Assembly (NCBI GenBank): GCA_020055645.1
Contig: CM034548.1
Span: 39,424,296 to 39,488,295 of the forward strand
Source of the DNA: Tomocerus qinae
Lineage: Eukaryota; Arthropoda; Collembola; Entomobryomorpha; Tomoceridae
Direction of reading: 5' to 3'
Length of the DNA stretch: 64,000 nucleotides
Position numbers and translations under genes: made by a program. Shown one piece after another: positions 61,880 through 64,000 of this stretch. Positions within the stretch are counted from its first letter, which is position 1. Each line of letters starts with the position of its first letter. The notes below the pieces were generated by a model. It was given only the letters and a program-made list of their open reading frames with translations, did no database searches and was not told the origin of the DNA.

Positions 61880-62560
61880 GTAAGTGTCCAGCCCCTTTTT
61901 TATCTTTGATGTTTTAATTTTTTATTATCTTAAATTAACAGCGACCGTAAGAGCCAGCCACGCTTTAGCTCACTAAGCGACTTTTAATCTCGACTTGCAT
62001 TAGGCAACTGAAATCAAGTTACACTACAGTCAAACGTCAATATCTTATGTACTTCGACCTGACTATTTGATCTAGAACTAAATGAGTAATAAATGACAAC
62101 ATAAAGATATACTTAGGGTGATAAGAAGTCCCATGTGCTAGGATTATGGTCAGCTTTTCTGTTCGCAGACTTGTTTTCTCATATAACAGGATTTTTGTCC
62201 AACGGAGAAAGTATTAGAAATGTTTTTAGACATGAATATCATTTTGGTGACTTGTGACCTATCAGATTGTTCACACACTTTTATGATACATTTCATTCTG
62301 CAATTGTTTTTTTCTTATTTTTATATAGCATAAGCTGTGGGTAAAATATTTTCCTAACACAAATCATATTTTTTTAGTAATAACAATAAATAGTCCCAAA
62401 AGAGCCAAATGGCATTTAAAATAATAGTGAAGGGCTCAACTGATTAGTTTCAGTGAAAGTTTATGTGCTAGATTATTTAAAGTTTACGTGTTCACATTCC
62501 ATGATTTTGGTTTACGAGAAAGAAAGTGTATTAATTGAGATGATTAAATGTGAATTACAG
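61880..62560 (+). other. Intron, 681 bp
   Basis: GTAAGT donor and AATTACAG acceptor, phase 1. AT-rich, nothing else seen. Confidence 0.75.
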
Positions 62561-62978
62561 TGACGCCCACAACAACGAACAAGTCTGCAGCTTTTGGTTC
62601 GATCGCCCGCCTTCTGGACTCGCCAACGACGTCTGCCCAAAGTAGGAATAGCCCGACAGTCAACGCCACTGTGACAGCAAGTACAAATCATCATAGTCCT
62701 AGTAATATTGTTAATAATCATCCACCACATCATCATCAGCCGCATCCGAATCAAACTCCCCACGCCCACCAACCACCTCAATTACATCAACATTCGCATC
62801 CTCACGCACAGCCACAAATTCAGTCCCATCACCATCACCCGCAGTCCGGTGCAGGAAACCCCACAATAAGTTCCAGCAGCACCAACAACCCGTTCGGGTC
62901 AAGTGCTCCACTCTCGTGTTCGTCTCGAAGTCACTCTCCAAGGGGACACAGTCCTTCTCGGGAAAGAGACAGTTACAG
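62561..62978 (+). CDS. Exon (418 bp) with the His-rich tract
   Basis: The acceptor AATTACAG precedes it and GTTAGC follows. The single base carried from the previous exon makes a Val codon at the join, and the exon leaves in phase 2. It covers residues 308-446. The N-terminal part (AAFGSIARLLDSP) is the only stretch with a helix-like mix of hydrophobic residues and might be a short interaction motif. Residues 351-400 contain 17 His, with Pro, Gln and Asn between them. The end (SHSPRGHSPSRERDSYS) has Ser-Pro and Ser-Arg repeats reminiscent of phosphorylated nuclear proteins. His-rich tracts are known to favour nuclear-speckle targeting in some regulators, offered here as analogy only. There is no zinc-finger spacing among the His residues. 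Confidence 0.85.
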
Positions 62979-63343
62979 GTTAGCCTATCTACTTTCTATG
63001 TTAAGTTGTATTTATATTTGATACTTGCACACCAATGTCCACCTTTTTTGATTATGTACCATTGAAATTAAATTCTTTAACTTTCCATAATTAAATTATT
63101 ATTTTTACAGTTGCTTACTGAAGTTTTCATTTATAAATAATGAGTGAATCATAGCACACTTTGTAATGATTATTGCCTAATTTTCCTGTGCGTGTGTGGG
63201 TTATTATGTGTAGGTTTAGTTCATGCGTGCAATAATTTTGTCGCTATGTTAAATGAAGCATTGCTTATGCTCCTGACAGTAAAAGCTTTAAAAGTGGCTA
63301 ATAAATGAGTTTGAGTGTGACACATGCATTTTAAACCTTGCAG
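62979..63343 (+). other. Intron, 365 bp
   Basis: GTTAGC donor, a less common but acceptable GT site, and CTTGCAG acceptor; phase 2. No feature seen inside. Confidence 0.7.
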
Positions 63344-63469
63344 TAGCAATGTGAGCAGTCTGAGCCGATCAAGTGTGACGCCGGTGAGTGGGTCTCAGCC
63401 ATCTCAGTTGCCTCCGAACCTTTCACCTCTTCAAAATTTGTCTTACTCAAAAGCGGCGTCTTGGTTGAG
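63344..63469 (+). CDS. Exon (126 bp) of the unidentified N/S/H-rich protein, last in window
   Basis: CCTTGCAG precedes it and GTATGC follows. The two bases carried over plus the first T make a Ser codon. It encodes SNVSSLSRSSVTPVSGSQPS and then a QLPP...LSPLQNLSYSKAASWL stretch (residues 447-488), leaving in phase 2. The last part is less biased and more hydrophobic (NLSYSKAASWL) and may lead into a folded region encoded beyond the window. No stop codon or 3' end is reached here. Confidence 0.8.
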
Positions 63470-64000
63470 GTATGCATATTTATTCTTTAATCTCCTTTTG
63501 CATAAGTTCTCATGACCATTCAAATATTTATCTTGTCTCAATTGCTTGAAAATACATTATTATGTCCTTGGGGGTTAATGAGAAATATGCAAACGTTTGT
63601 ATAGTCCTAAGTTATCAAATTGACTTCAAGTACGTTGTATGTCATATTAAGATAGGTAGCATTTCAGAATGTGCTTAAGTCTTGCTGTCTCATAAAATAA
63701 ACATAAATTACAATAGAAAGGGACTTTATATAGTTACAGGAATGAAAAATGAATATTTAATTTTATGTCGGAATGACTTTAGCTTATAGTTATAAAAAGT
63801 AATCTGACAGTGCAATGTAATTCACAATCCATTAACAAGTACAGCAGTAGTAAGTAGCTACTAAGAGCATTCAATAGAAAGCATTTAAGATTAAGGCAAT
63901 TTAATGTCGGAGTGAGGATTTAGTTAATTAGATTAGACAGAGATAGTGTTTCTATTTACGTAGATATTGTGTCACAGATTAATTCCTTTAGTTTTTTCGT
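63470..64000 (+). other. Start of the next intron, open at window edge
   Basis: Begins with GTATGC. AT-rich sequence with no further exon that I can support before the window ends. Confidence 0.6.

Noticed and set aside
1-64000. Search for retroviral, LTR or other capsid-bearing element remains, rRNA and further tRNAs
   Set aside because: None could be supported by reading; small decayed fragments could escape this inspection.

Overview
This is an AT-rich metazoan nuclear segment, most likely from an invertebrate and plausibly an arthropod. The evidence is GT-AG introns, intron-containing tRNA-Tyr genes of the animal type, abundant short tandem repeats, small non-autonomous DNA transposons, and a low-complexity His/Asn/Ser-rich protein split over many exons. 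I cannot name the species.

Only one protein gene is supported, on the + strand at the right-hand end. Five exons (58779-58999, 60552-61112, 61783-61879, 62561-62978, 63344-63469) join with every intron phase agreeing and no stop codon. A further 43-bp candidate exon at 43474-43516 fits the same frame and would imply a 15.3-kb intron. Together they encode 488 residues plus two bases of an open-ended internal protein segment. It is rich in Ser, Asn, Pro, Thr and His, with one strongly His-rich tract and a short Ser/Arg-Pro motif. I see no folded domain and do not recognise the gene. The composition resembles the disordered parts of nuclear regulators, which is inference.

The left two thirds (1-43473) hold no coding region I can support and are probably upstream intron or intergenic DNA. 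They contain simple repeats, small hairpins, two clusters of POU-type octamer words, and alternating blocks several hundred bases long in which one strand is nearly free of C.

The putative 15.3-kb intron (43517-58778) has the richest content. It carries two tRNA-Tyr(GTA) genes in the same direction, 2.4 kb apart, with identical mature sequence and unrelated 23-nt introns. Between the tRNAs lies a cluster of near-perfect palindromes and a 255-bp hAT-like miniature element with a degenerate 8-bp target duplication. Two related inverted-repeat elements follow in tandem at 52.1-52.6 kb. From 52.86 kb to 58.2 kb there is a strong alternation of G-rich/C-poor and C-rich/G-poor blocks. No rRNA, CRISPR array, retroviral or LTR-type element was seen.
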